From: Branchiibius hedensis
GTDB lineage: Bacteria; Actinomycetota; Actinomycetes; Actinomycetales; Dermatophilaceae
Direction of reading: 5' to 3'
Assembly (NCBI RefSeq): GCF_900108585.1
Contig: NZ_UESZ01000001.1
Location: forward strand, 3,720,001 to 3,784,000
Length of the DNA stretch: 64,000 nucleotides
The notes beneath the pieces were generated by a model, which made no database searches, was not told the origin of the DNA, and worked only from the letters and a program-made list of their open reading frames with translations. Positions 55,338-63,057 of the stretch are shown in pieces (positions within the stretch are counted from its first letter, which is position 1; every line of letters begins with the position of its first letter). The translations under genes were made by a program, and so were the position numbers.

Positions 55338-56489
55338 CTACGGGAGCGACCGACGGATCTGGGTGATGAGATCCGGGTAGGGGTCCTCGAGTGGGGCTCT
55401 CTGCGAACGCAAGTCGTCCCGTAGTCGACGCAACTCCTTGCCTGCCACGTAGTGGCGGCCGCGTCGCTCACCACGCGCTTCGAGCAACCCTTGGTCGGTC
55501 GCCAGAGCAAGATCACGCGTTGCCGTCCGCTCCTCGACGGCGGTCAGTTTGACGTAGGACGGCCGGGTGACCCGAAGTCCGAGGGTCGCGTCGAAGAGGG
55601 CGCTGCTCAGTCGCTCAGGCAGGGAATGGTCGCGGACGATCTCGTCGATTCGTGCGAGTTGGATGTCGGCTTCGGCGAATCGGCGCGCGACCGTCTGCGC
55701 CTGGAAGTAGTGGGCGCGCAGGTTGAACTGTACCCAATGGCTCGCGTCTCGCTCTGGGTTCCAGGCGCCTTGGCCCGTCGCAGCAAGCACCTCGTAGTAC
55801 TCCCGGGTGTTGCTGCCGAGCCACTCCTCAATGGAGGAGAACACCGGCTCAATCACGCTGTCGCGCGCCAAGGTCATCGTCTGCAGTGCTCGGGCCATCC
55901 GGCCATTGCCGTCCTTGAACGGATGAATCATGACGAGATTGAGGTGGGCCATCGCGGCTCGCACCAGAGGCTCCTCGGTATCGGACAGCGCGAGGCTTCT
56001 GACGAACTCAGCCATCAGCTCAGGCACGACTCCGGGGTCGGGACCTTCGTAGACCGTGGCGTCGCGCTGGTCGTCACGGACGTAGATGGCGCTGGTCCGG
56101 TAACGGCCCGGCATCTTGGTCAGATCGTGCTCGAGGAGCATGAAGTGCATGGATCGCAGCACGCTCTCGTCAATCACGAACCCCGGCTCGGTTGCCACGT
56201 TGAGCACGTAGGTCAAGACCCGCCGGTAACCGGCGATCTCTGCCCACGTGGCTTCGTCGGCGGTGAGCGGCGGCTCGTCATCGACCGCGGCCACGGCATC
56301 CTGGTCGGTGACCGAGTAGCCCTCAATGGTGTTCGACCCCTGAATGGCCTTGGCGGTCGAGGTCCGTCGGAGGGCGCCGTCCCATCGTCGCGGGGCCCGC
56401 AATACCTGGGTGAGCTGGGTTCGGACGCGTTGGATCTCATCGATGACGTGCACGTCATCGAGTCCGAGGTCCGGCGTTGCGTAGAGCAT
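55338..56489 (-). CDS. Fic-family protein (class II, with inhibitory motif and C-terminal winged helix)
   Basis: 383 aa. The complete active motif HPFKDGNGRMAR predicts AMP-transferase (or related) activity. The N-terminal helix has SNTIEG, the [S/T]xxxE[G/N] inhibitory motif, so the enzyme is self-inhibited at rest. The C-terminal region (about 300-375; RPSYVKLTAVEERTATRDLALATDQG) looks like a winged helix that could bind DNA. Two perfect palindromes just upstream of the ATG may be its own operators. Convergent with topA (stops about 1 bp apart). Confidence 0.92.
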   Translation of the reverse strand: MLYATPDLGLDDVHVIDEIQRVRTQLTQVLRAPRRWDGALRRTSTAKAIQGSNTIEGYSVTDQDAVAAVDDEPPLTADEATWAEIAGYRRVLTYVLNVATEPGFVIDESVLRSMHFMLLEHDLTKMPGRYRTSAIYVRDDQRDATVYEGPDPGVVPELMAEFVRSLALSDTEEPLVRAAMAHLNLVMIHPFKDGNGRMARALQTMTLARDSVIEPVFSSIEEWLGSNTREYYEVLAATGQGAWNPERDASHWVQFNLRAHYFQAQTVARRFAEADIQLARIDEIVRDHSLPERLSSALFDATLGLRVTRPSYVKLTAVEERTATRDLALATDQGLLEARGERRGRHYVAGKELRRLRDDLRSQRAPLEDPYPDLITQIRRSLP

Positions 56490-56491
56490 GT

Positions 56492-56566
56492 CTCTATGTC
56501 CTTAATTAAAGGACATAGAGTACTGCAGGCCTGTCCTTATGTCTCTTAATAAAAGACATAAGGACA
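56492..56566. promoter_or_regulatory. Two large palindromes overlapping the fic promoter/RBS
   Basis: Site 1: arms CTCTATGTCCTT (56492-56503) and AAGGACATAGAG (56509-56520), perfect, 5-bp spacer. Site 2: TGTCCTTATGTCT (56532-56544) and AGACATAAGGACA (56554-56566), perfect, 9-bp spacer. Both are built from TATGTC/GACATA units around an AT-rich TTAAT centre. Site 1 ends 3 bp from the fic ATG and includes its AAGGA. Confidence 0.75.
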
Positions 56567-56585
56567 TCGGGCAACGCTGGTCCCG

Positions 56586-57929
56586 TCAGTCCGGGGTGGG
56601 TTCGCCGAAGCCGAGTGGGTCGCGGGTGAATCGGTAGGTGGCCCAGTTGAACTGGCGCACCGAGCCGTCGGGCCGTCGACGTACGACGAGTAGCTCGCCC
56701 TGCTCGCGGCCGGACACCGTGCGGAACGTGTCCGGGTCCTGTTGCTCGAAGATCGACGGCGGCGTGGTCGCAGGAGCGCCTTCGACGCGGGCCTCCAGGT
56801 GACCGTCGCGGATCGACAGGATGAAACCAGCACCTTCGGAGAACCATTGTCCGACAAGCGGCTTCAGTTGCGGCGGCTCCGCCGAGCCCGGCACCCAGGG
56901 TGCGGGTACGAGCGGGTCGTGAGTCTCGACGTACGTGCCAAGGCGTACGGCGGTCCCCGCGGGGTCCTTGGCCGCCGAGTTGTTCATCAACACGGCCCCG
57001 GTGGTGCCCGAGGATGCCTCGGAGAAGAAGCCGGTGATGCCGCCGGGCAGGCCGCCGGTGTGCCCGAACCACGTCCGTCCCTCGTGCCGGACCAACTGCA
57101 GACCCAGGCCGTAACCAGCGGTCCAGGTCCCATCGACCATGGCCTGTGGCTGGCGCATCTCCAGCGCGGTGTCGGGGGACAGGATCGCGGAGTCGGGGTC
57201 GAGCAGGAAGGCGTGCCAGCGGACCATGTCCGACAACGTGCTGCAGATCGATCCGGCTGAGGCCATCGCGCCCTTGATGATCAGCGGCTCGCGGACCGGC
57301 ACGTCGGTGTAGTGCGGGACGTAGTACTGCCGCGTGTGCGGCGCCTGCAGCGACAGTGTCGTGCGGGTCAGACCCAGCGGATCCAGCAGCCGGCGCTGCA
57401 GAGAGGACTCCCACGGCTCACCGTCCAGGTGTGCGATGAGTTCGCCGAGCATCGCGTAACACAGGTTCGAGTAGTGCCAGTGGTCGTGCGGGCGACCCAC
57501 TCGCCGCGCGGCGTTCCAGCCGTCGATCAACTCGTCGCGGGCGGGGAACTGCAGGGTGTCCCAGACATCGCCCACCGGCTCGCGTTGCATCCCGGTCAGG
57601 TGCGAGAGCATCTGGCGGACCGTCACGGTGGAGTGCGCTGACGGCAGGTGCTGGTCGATGGTGTCGTCGAGCGACAGCTTGCCCTCGTCCCGCAACTGCA
57701 TGATCTGCACTGCCACGAAGGTCTTGGTGTTCGAGGCCACCAGGAACTGGGTGTCATCGCCGAGCGGCACACTCGGATCGTCCAGGTCCGCCGCCCCGAT
57801 CGCGGTCGACCAGACCAGGGTCCCGTGCCGGGCGACGCCGGCGACCAGCGCAGGGGTGCGACTGGTCACCTGGGCTTCGACGGCCAAGCGGTCGAGGGCA
57901 CGGGCGGTGGACGGCAGAAGATCGCTCAC
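56586..57929 (-). CDS. Serine hydrolase (beta-lactamase/class C PBP-like family)
   Basis: 447 aa from GTG 57929; the long upstream frame crosses tmk and is not coding. SxxK in ASNTKTF (nucleophile Ser), YSN in HWHYSNLCY, and GHTGGLPGG replaces KTG. A C-terminal lipocalin-like domain (about 335-447) follows. No signal peptide, so cytoplasmic. Family members act as D-aminopeptidases, esterases or lactonases; the substrate here is unknown. Divergent from tmk. Confidence 0.88.
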   Translation of the reverse strand: MSDLLPSTARALDRLAVEAQVTSRTPALVAGVARHGTLVWSTAIGAADLDDPSVPLGDDTQFLVASNTKTFVAVQIMQLRDEGKLSLDDTIDQHLPSAHSTVTVRQMLSHLTGMQREPVGDVWDTLQFPARDELIDGWNAARRVGRPHDHWHYSNLCYAMLGELIAHLDGEPWESSLQRRLLDPLGLTRTTLSLQAPHTRQYYVPHYTDVPVREPLIIKGAMASAGSICSTLSDMVRWHAFLLDPDSAILSPDTALEMRQPQAMVDGTWTAGYGLGLQLVRHEGRTWFGHTGGLPGGITGFFSEASSGTTGAVLMNNSAAKDPAGTAVRLGTYVETHDPLVPAPWVPGSAEPPQLKPLVGQWFSEGAGFILSIRDGHLEARVEGAPATTPPSIFEQQDPDTFRTVSGREQGELLVVRRRPDGSVRQFNWATYRFTRDPLGFGEPTPD

Positions 57930-57977
57930 AGCACCGACCCTACGTCCGCTGTCGGCGCACCCGATTAGAGTGGCGCC

Positions 57978-58586
57978 GTGCCTGGCTTCTTCCTCGTCTT
58001 CGAAGGCGGCGACGGCGCGGGCAAGACCACTCAGCTCACTGCGCTGCGCCAGGCCCTGGCGGACACCGGCCGGGAGATCGTGGTGACCCGGGAGCCGGGC
58101 GGTACGCCGGTCGGTCAAGCCATCCGCGACGTCCTGTTGCACGGGGAGCACGTGGCGCCACGCGCTGAGGCGCTGCTCTTCGCCGCTGACCGCGCCCATC
58201 ACGTCGCGACCGTTGTGCGGCCCGCCTTGGAGCGGGACGCGATCGTGCTGCAGGACCGCTACCTGGATTCGTCGATCGCCTACCAGGGAGCAGGTCGAGC
58301 GCTGGAAGCCGATGACGTCCGCGGTCTGTCGCTGTGGGGGACCCAGGGCCTGCTGCCCGACCTGACCGTGCTGTTGGACGTGCCCGCCGGCACCGGTCGG
58401 GAGCGACGCGGCGAGGTCCACGACCGCCTCGAGCGGGAAGCCGACGACTTCCACGGCCGGGTCCGCGAGCACTTTTTGGCGTTGGCCGCTGCCGAACCGC
58501 AGCGCTACCTCGTGCTCGATGCGACCCGCGCCGCCGACGATTTGGCCAAGGACATCGAGGCCGCGGTCCGGGAGCGGTTGACATGA
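57978..58586 (+). CDS. tmk: Thymidylate kinase
   Basis: 202 aa, GTG start. P-loop VFEGGDGAGKTTQL, the DR(Y/H) block LQDRYLDSSIAYQGAGR and TREPGGTPVGQAIRD. It phosphorylates dTMP to dTDP. It overlaps holB by 4 bp, the usual tmk-holB arrangement. Confidence 0.96.
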   Translation: MPGFFLVFEGGDGAGKTTQLTALRQALADTGREIVVTREPGGTPVGQAIRDVLLHGEHVAPRAEALLFAADRAHHVATVVRPALERDAIVLQDRYLDSSIAYQGAGRALEADDVRGLSLWGTQGLLPDLTVLLDVPAGTGRERRGEVHDRLEREADDFHGRVREHFLALAAAEPQRYLVLDATRAADDLAKDIEAAVRERLT

Positions 58587-59734
58587 GCGTCTGGACCGAC
58601 GTGATCGGCCAACCACACGTCGTACGCACCCTGGGGGAAGCCGTCGCCGACCCGGCCGCCAACACCCACGCCTGGCTGCTCACCGGCCCGCCCGGGTCCG
58701 GAAGGTCAACGGCTGCAAGGGCTTTCGCGGCCGCCTTGGAGTGCCCGCGGGGCGGGTGCGGGGAGTGCGCCGAGTGTCGTACGGCGCTCGACGGCTCCCA
58801 TGCCGACGTCGAGTTGGTGGCCACCCAGGGTCTGTCGATCTCGGTGAAGGAGGCCCGGCGGCTGACCGAGTTGGCGCAGCGCCGCCCGTCCATCGGTGCG
58901 TGGCGGGTCATCGTGATCGAGGACGCCGACCGACTCACCGAGCAGGCCGCCGACGCGTTGCTGAAGTCGCTCGAAGAGCCCACTGCGCGCACGATCTGGT
59001 TGCTGTGCGCCCCGTCGGTGGAGGACGTGATCATCACCATCCGCAGCCGCTCGCGGCACCTGGGCTTGCGCACCCCGCCACCGGAAGCGGTCGCGCAATT
59101 GCTGTCCCGGCGCGATGGCATCGACCCGGATGCGGCGCTCGCGGCCGCTCGTGCGGCGCAGTCCCATGTGGGTCTCGCGCGCCGGCTCGCCCGGGACCCC
59201 GACGCCCGCGCCCGCCGCGACGAGATCGTGGCCCTGCCCTTGCGGATCACCGATTTCGGGGCTGCGATGGCGGCGGCCGATGCGTTGGTGCAGGTCGCCG
59301 GAGCGGAATCCGGGGCCAGCGCGGCGGAGCGTAACGCCGCCGAACGCGAGAAGCTCCTCCTGCAACTCGGGGCCGATCCGGCCGCGCGGACCCAGCCACC
59401 CGCCGTACGTTCGGCCCTGACCCAACTGGAGAAGGATCAGAAGGCGCGGGCGACCCGGTTCACCCGGGACATGGTGGACCGGGCGTTGATCGATCTGGCC
59501 TCCACCTACCGGGACGCGCTGATGCTCAGCGTTGGTGCGCAGGTCGACCTGGTCAACGTCACCCAGACTGATGCGGTGCAGGAGTTGGCGCGGCGACTGG
59601 ATCCGGCCGGTCTGCTGCAGGCGCTGGATGCGATCGGTCTGGCCCGCACCCGGATCGAAGCCAACGTGCCGCCGCAGCTGGCGCTGGAGGCGATGGCGAT
59701 CAGTTTGCAGATCCCCGCCCAGTCGCGCCGATGA
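58583..59734 (+). CDS. holB: DNA polymerase III subunit delta prime
   Basis: 383 aa from ATG 58583. Clamp-loader AAA+ fold: DVIGQPHVVRTL, a P-loop with Arg replacing Lys (GPPGSGRSTAARAF, hence non-hydrolysing as expected of delta prime), a zinc module with four Cys (ECPRGGCGECAECRT), and LLKSLEEPTARTIW with SRSRHL (sensor region). Structural arm of the clamp loader. Its stop overlaps the hydrolase ATG. Confidence 0.95.
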   Translation: MSVWTDVIGQPHVVRTLGEAVADPAANTHAWLLTGPPGSGRSTAARAFAAALECPRGGCGECAECRTALDGSHADVELVATQGLSISVKEARRLTELAQRRPSIGAWRVIVIEDADRLTEQAADALLKSLEEPTARTIWLLCAPSVEDVIITIRSRSRHLGLRTPPPEAVAQLLSRRDGIDPDAALAAARAAQSHVGLARRLARDPDARARRDEIVALPLRITDFGAAMAAADALVQVAGAESGASAAERNAAEREKLLLQLGADPAARTQPPAVRSALTQLEKDQKARATRFTRDMVDRALIDLASTYRDALMLSVGAQVDLVNVTQTDAVQELARRLDPAGLLQALDAIGLARTRIEANVPPQLALEAMAISLQIPAQSRR

Positions 59735-61311
59735 CATACCGTCTGAGCATGCGTTTCTCCCGCACAGTCCTGCACGGCGCCGTCGCGATCGCAGCAGTCA
59801 GCGGTCTCGCAGCGTGCTCCAGCACTGTGACCGTGCAGCCGGCTACCACGAGCGCAAGCCAGACCTCCTCGACGGCCAGCACAGCGACGAGTTCCGGTAC
59901 GTCGAGCCCGGGCTCTGCGGACCTCGACCAGTACTACACGCAAAAGCTGGACTGGCAGGACTGTTCCGGGGTGCAGTGCGCCAAGCTCAAGGTCCCGGTG
60001 GACTACGCGAACCCGACGTCCTCGATCGAGATCGAGGTATCCAAGGTTCCGGCGTCGGGCACCAAGAAGGGCACATTGGTCGTCAACCCCGGCGGCCCCG
60101 GCGGCTCGGGATACGACTACGCGGCCGCAGCCGACCAGATCGTCAGTGGGGCCGTGCGCAGCCAGTTCGACGTCGTCGGCTTCGACCCCCGCGGGGTGGG
60201 CCGCTCGGCGCCGATCACCTGCGTCGACGACACCAAGATGGACACCTGGCTGGGATCGGATCCGACTCCCAACGGGACCGACGGCGCACAGGAATTGCTC
60301 ACGCAGTCAAAGCAATTCGCGGACAGTTGCAAGGCGAAGGCCGGCCCGTTGCTCGCCCATGTCTCGACGATCGACGTCGCCAAGGACATGGACATCCTGC
60401 GGGCAGCCCTCGGTGAGGAAAAGCTGGACTACTTGGGCAAGTCCTACGGCACGCTGATCGGCTCGGTCTACGCCGGGATGTTCCCCAGCAAGGTCGGCCG
60501 GTTCATCCTCGACGGGGTCGTGCCACCGGACATCACCAGTGAGCAGATGAACTTGGGTCAGGCCAAGGGTTTCGAGCAGGCGACCCGGTCCTACGTGAGC
60601 AACTGTGTCGCTGGCGGCTCGTGCCCGTTGGGCTCGGACGTCGACTCGGGGATGGCCAAGATCCGATCGTTCCTCAACGGGCTGGACGCCAATCCGCTGC
60701 CTGTCTCGGGCAACGGCGACGTCACGAAGCTGACGGAGGGCTGGGCCAGCTACGGCATCGCCGAAGCGATGTACTCCAAGGACCTGTGGCCGGTGCTGAC
60801 CGATGCGTTCAAATCCGCCTTCGAGGGCGACGGAAACCCGTTGATGGACCTGGCCAACCAGTACGCGCAGCGCAACGCCGACGGCAGTTACAGCGGCAAC
60901 CTGATGCAGGTCATCAACCCCGTGTCGTGCCTGGACCGCGGTGGATCAGCCGACCTCGCCGCCACGGAGAAGGAAGCCGCCGAGTTCGCCAAGCAGGCGC
61001 CGACCTGGGGCCCGATGCTGGCCTGGGGCTCGCTGGTGTGTGGGGTCTGGCCGTACCAACCGAGCAAACCGCTGGGCAAGATCACCGCCGAAGGTTCCGG
61101 TCCGATCCTGGTGATAGGTACGACGCGTGACCCGGCCACGCCGTACGCCTGGTCCCAGCAACTCGCCGCCGAACTGGCTGATGGCCATCTGTTGACCTAC
61201 GACGGGGACGGCCACACGGCGTACTTCTCCCAGGGGTCCTCGTGCGTGGACAACACGGTGGACGCCTACCTGATCAACGGCACGGTGCCCCCGGAGGGCA
61301 AGGCCTGCTGA
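59731..61311 (+). CDS. Secreted lipoprotein alpha/beta-hydrolase (SlpE/TAP-like peptidase)
   Basis: 526 aa; ATG 59731 overlaps holB, and ATG 59749 gives a tighter signal peptide. Lipobox LAAC, then a Ser/Thr-rich linker of about 35 residues. Alpha/beta-hydrolase fold: LVVNPGGPGGSGYDY (oxyanion), FDPRGVGRSAP, nucleophile elbow GKSYGTLIG, TTRDPATPY (Asp) and DGDGHTAY (His). The C terminus matches TAP-like tripeptidyl peptidases of Streptomyces. Position right after holB is seen in many actinobacteria (inference from memory). Confidence 0.9.
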   Translation: MTYRLSMRFSRTVLHGAVAIAAVSGLAACSSTVTVQPATTSASQTSSTASTATSSGTSSPGSADLDQYYTQKLDWQDCSGVQCAKLKVPVDYANPTSSIEIEVSKVPASGTKKGTLVVNPGGPGGSGYDYAAAADQIVSGAVRSQFDVVGFDPRGVGRSAPITCVDDTKMDTWLGSDPTPNGTDGAQELLTQSKQFADSCKAKAGPLLAHVSTIDVAKDMDILRAALGEEKLDYLGKSYGTLIGSVYAGMFPSKVGRFILDGVVPPDITSEQMNLGQAKGFEQATRSYVSNCVAGGSCPLGSDVDSGMAKIRSFLNGLDANPLPVSGNGDVTKLTEGWASYGIAEAMYSKDLWPVLTDAFKSAFEGDGNPLMDLANQYAQRNADGSYSGNLMQVINPVSCLDRGGSADLAATEKEAAEFAKQAPTWGPMLAWGSLVCGVWPYQPSKPLGKITAEGSGPILVIGTTRDPATPYAWSQQLAAELADGHLLTYDGDGHTAYFSQGSSCVDNTVDAYLINGTVPPEGKAC

Positions 61312-61398
61312 CCAGCGGTATTCATCGCGGCGGCTGCAACTCCTCATCGGTACGAAGCCGGGCGCACGGGCGCTTGGCCAGGTCCAGGAGGAACCGTG

Positions 61399-62331
61399 AT
61401 GAATGAGATGCCCGTCAAGGACGACAAGGCAGCCGTCGAAGCCTCAGACAAGGCACTCGGACGCCGATCGATGTTGCGTACGCTCGGTGTCGCCGGCGCG
61501 GTCGCCGGTGTCGCGGCGCTGGAGGTCGGACGATCCACCAACGCCGACGCGACGACGGGGGACTACCTGCGGATCGGATATTCCCAGGGCGCCCAGAACA
61601 TGACCTATCTGACCAACCAGGTCGGGTCCTCGGTGATCAGCAATCCGTTGACCTCAGAGCCGACCCTCATGTGGGGTGACAACCGGCTGTCCTCGTTGAC
61701 CAACGCGAACGGTATCCGCGGTGACGGTAAGGGCCCGAGCGGCATGGGCATCTGGGGCAATTCGGACTCCGGTGGCGTCGGTGTGCACGGCGGCGGCGGA
61801 ATCGGTGTGCAGGCCCAAGGCTCCCGGGCGGCGCTCAAACTGATCCCGTCGGGCGCGGCCGCCGTGGACCGGTCCGATTACCACCAGACCGGCGAGTTCA
61901 TCGAGGACAGCAGCGGCAACCTGTGGGTGTGCGTCGGGGCTGGTTTTCCGGGGTCTTGGCGCAAGCTGGCCGGACCGGCCAGCACCGGTGCGTTCCACGT
62001 CCTACCGGCGGCGATCCGGACCTATGACTCCCGCAGCTCCGACGGCGCGCTGAGCGGCGGGTCGCGCACCCTCACCATGAGTGGCGTGCCGAACGGTTCA
62101 TCTGCGGTCACCGTCAGCCTCACCGCAACCGGAACCTCCGGGCCCGGCTACCTGGCGCTGTACAAAGCCGGGATCTCCTACCCGGGTAACTCCAACCTGA
62201 ACTGGTCGGCGAGCGGAACGACGATTGCGGTCACGACGGTGTGCGCGGTCAACGCCTCGTCACAACTCGTCGTCCGCGGCGCCGGTGGTTCGACGCAGGT
62301 GATCATCGACGTGATCGGCTACTACGCCTGA
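61399..62331 (+). CDS. Tat-exported surface protein of unknown function
   Basis: 310 aa from ATG 61399 (GGAGG 7 bp upstream; GTG 61396 possible). A Tat-type signal (GRRSMLRTLGVAGAVAGVAALE) is followed by a Gly/Ser-rich beta region (GVGVHGGGGIGVQAQG), then from about residue 195 a beta-sandwich repeat domain ending STQVIIDVIGYYA. This terminal VIIDVIGYY-type domain recurs in actinobacterial cell-surface proteins. No enzymatic motif seen. A terminator hairpin follows. Confidence 0.82.
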   Translation: MNEMPVKDDKAAVEASDKALGRRSMLRTLGVAGAVAGVAALEVGRSTNADATTGDYLRIGYSQGAQNMTYLTNQVGSSVISNPLTSEPTLMWGDNRLSSLTNANGIRGDGKGPSGMGIWGNSDSGGVGVHGGGGIGVQAQGSRAALKLIPSGAAAVDRSDYHQTGEFIEDSSGNLWVCVGAGFPGSWRKLAGPASTGAFHVLPAAIRTYDSRSSDGALSGGSRTLTMSGVPNGSSAVTVSLTATGTSGPGYLALYKAGISYPGNSNLNWSASGTTIAVTTVCAVNASSQLVVRGAGGSTQVIIDVIGYYA

Positions 62332-62338
62332 GCCCGGC

Positions 62339-62369
62339 AGCGCCGCCGATTCGGTGTCGCGGCGGCGCT
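62339..62369 (+). terminator. Terminator after the surface protein gene
   Basis: AGCGCCGCC / GGCGGCGCT, 9-bp perfect stem with a 13-nt loop, 7 bp after the stop. A TATACT hexamer (62375-62380) just beyond it is the best -10 candidate for the tRNA-Thr promoter. Confidence 0.65.
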
Positions 62370-62419
62370 CTGCGTATACTCATCGCGCCCGTCCGGCTGT
62401 GATCCAGGCGGCGGGTGAC

Positions 62420-62493
62420 GCCGCCTTAGCTCAGTTGGCCAGAGCGATTCACTCGTAATGAATAGGTCATCGGTTCGATTCCGATAGGCGGCT
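62420..62493 (+). tRNA. tRNA-Thr (CGT)
   Basis: 74 nt. Acceptor GCCGCCT/AGGCGGC, D arm GCTC...GAGC, anticodon stem ATTCA/TGAAT with loop CTCGTAA (anticodon CGT), T arm ATCGG TTCGATT CCGAT, discriminator T. CCA is not encoded. Followed 8 bp later by a terminator and then phage-like genes; tRNA 3' ends are common integration targets. Confidence 0.97.
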
Positions 62494-62501
62494 CGCGGAA
62501 T

Positions 62502-62532
62502 GGCGCGGTTCCCGAAGGTTCGGGGCCGCGCC
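62502..62532 (+). terminator. tRNA-Thr terminator
   Basis: GGCGCGG ... CCGCGCC stem with an inner CCCGA/TCGGG extension, then a T-rich stretch (TTCCTCATTTCT). Confidence 0.75.
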
Positions 62533-62544
62533 TTCCTCATTTCT

Positions 62545-62566
62545 GTTAGCCATTTGGTTAGCCATT
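62545..62566. repeat. Tandem GTTAGCCATT repeat next to tRNA-Thr
   Basis: Two exact copies of GTTAGCCATT with a 12-bp period (62545-62554, 62557-62566), 50 bp past the tRNA. Could be arm-type sites or residue of an attachment region; not proven. Confidence 0.5.
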
Positions 62567-62581
62567 GATGCGCGCAAAGAA

Positions 62582-62986
62582 GTGCCCCCGCCGCGAGGGG
62601 TCACGGTGGGGGCGTCCGATCCGGCGCGGGCGCGGCGCAATGGTGACCCCGGGCAGGCGGTGGAGGAATGCGTCGTGTGCGGTGCAACGTGGGTGCACAA
62701 GCCCGGGACCGGGCGGGCGAAGACGTGCTCGGAGTGGTGCCGGGAGGAGCTGCTTGAAGCGGCCGCCCGTCGAAGCAGTGCGGAGGTTGCGAGAGCGAAG
62801 GCGGCGCGGATGAGGGCGGCCGCGGACCTGATCGCGCGGGCCCGTGCGGTGAAGGGTGACCGGCGGATGGTCCCGGTGCTGGTGCCTCGGCTGCGGTCGG
62901 CTGGCTTGCCGTACGCCGACATCGCCGAGGTGCTGGGGGTCTCGGTCAGCACGGCGTGGCGGGTCGCGAATCGCCCACCGCCCTAA
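62582..62986 (+). CDS. Phage-like protein with Cys pair motif and C-terminal HTH
   Basis: 134 aa from GTG 62582 (start uncertain, SD weak). ECVVCGATW and KTCSEWCRE form a possible zinc ribbon (about 29-58), followed by an Ala/Arg-rich helix and a C-terminal helix-turn-helix (LPYADIAEVLGVSVSTAWRVAN). This resembles small DNA-binding proteins of actinophages or integrated plasmids. First gene after tRNA-Thr; a strong terminator separates it from the convergent gene. Confidence 0.72.
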   Translation: MPPPRGVTVGASDPARARRNGDPGQAVEECVVCGATWVHKPGTGRAKTCSEWCREELLEAAARRSSAEVARAKAARMRAAADLIARARAVKGDRRMVPVLVPRLRSAGLPYADIAEVLGVSVSTAWRVANRPPP

Positions 62987-63005
62987 CCCCCTGGACGCAC
63001 GAAAA

Positions 63006-63036
63006 GCGCCCCGCCCTCGCATGGAGGACGGGGCGC
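63006..63036. terminator. Bidirectional terminator between phage-like genes
   Basis: GCGCCCCG / CGGGGCGC stem extended by CCTC/GAGG, between convergent genes. On the minus-strand side it is followed by TTTT. Confidence 0.75.
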
Positions 63037-63057
63037 AAACGGGGTGCGGGCCGGGGG

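Noticed and set aside
53576-55516. 646-codon open frame opposite topA
   Set aside because: Shadow of the topA third-codon GC pattern; no recognisable motif and no plausible start context.
62467-62580. Minus-strand frame containing MANQMANRNEE as an integrase tail or small gene
   Set aside because: It runs across the tRNA and its terminator and shows no integrase motif; kept only as a tandem-repeat note.
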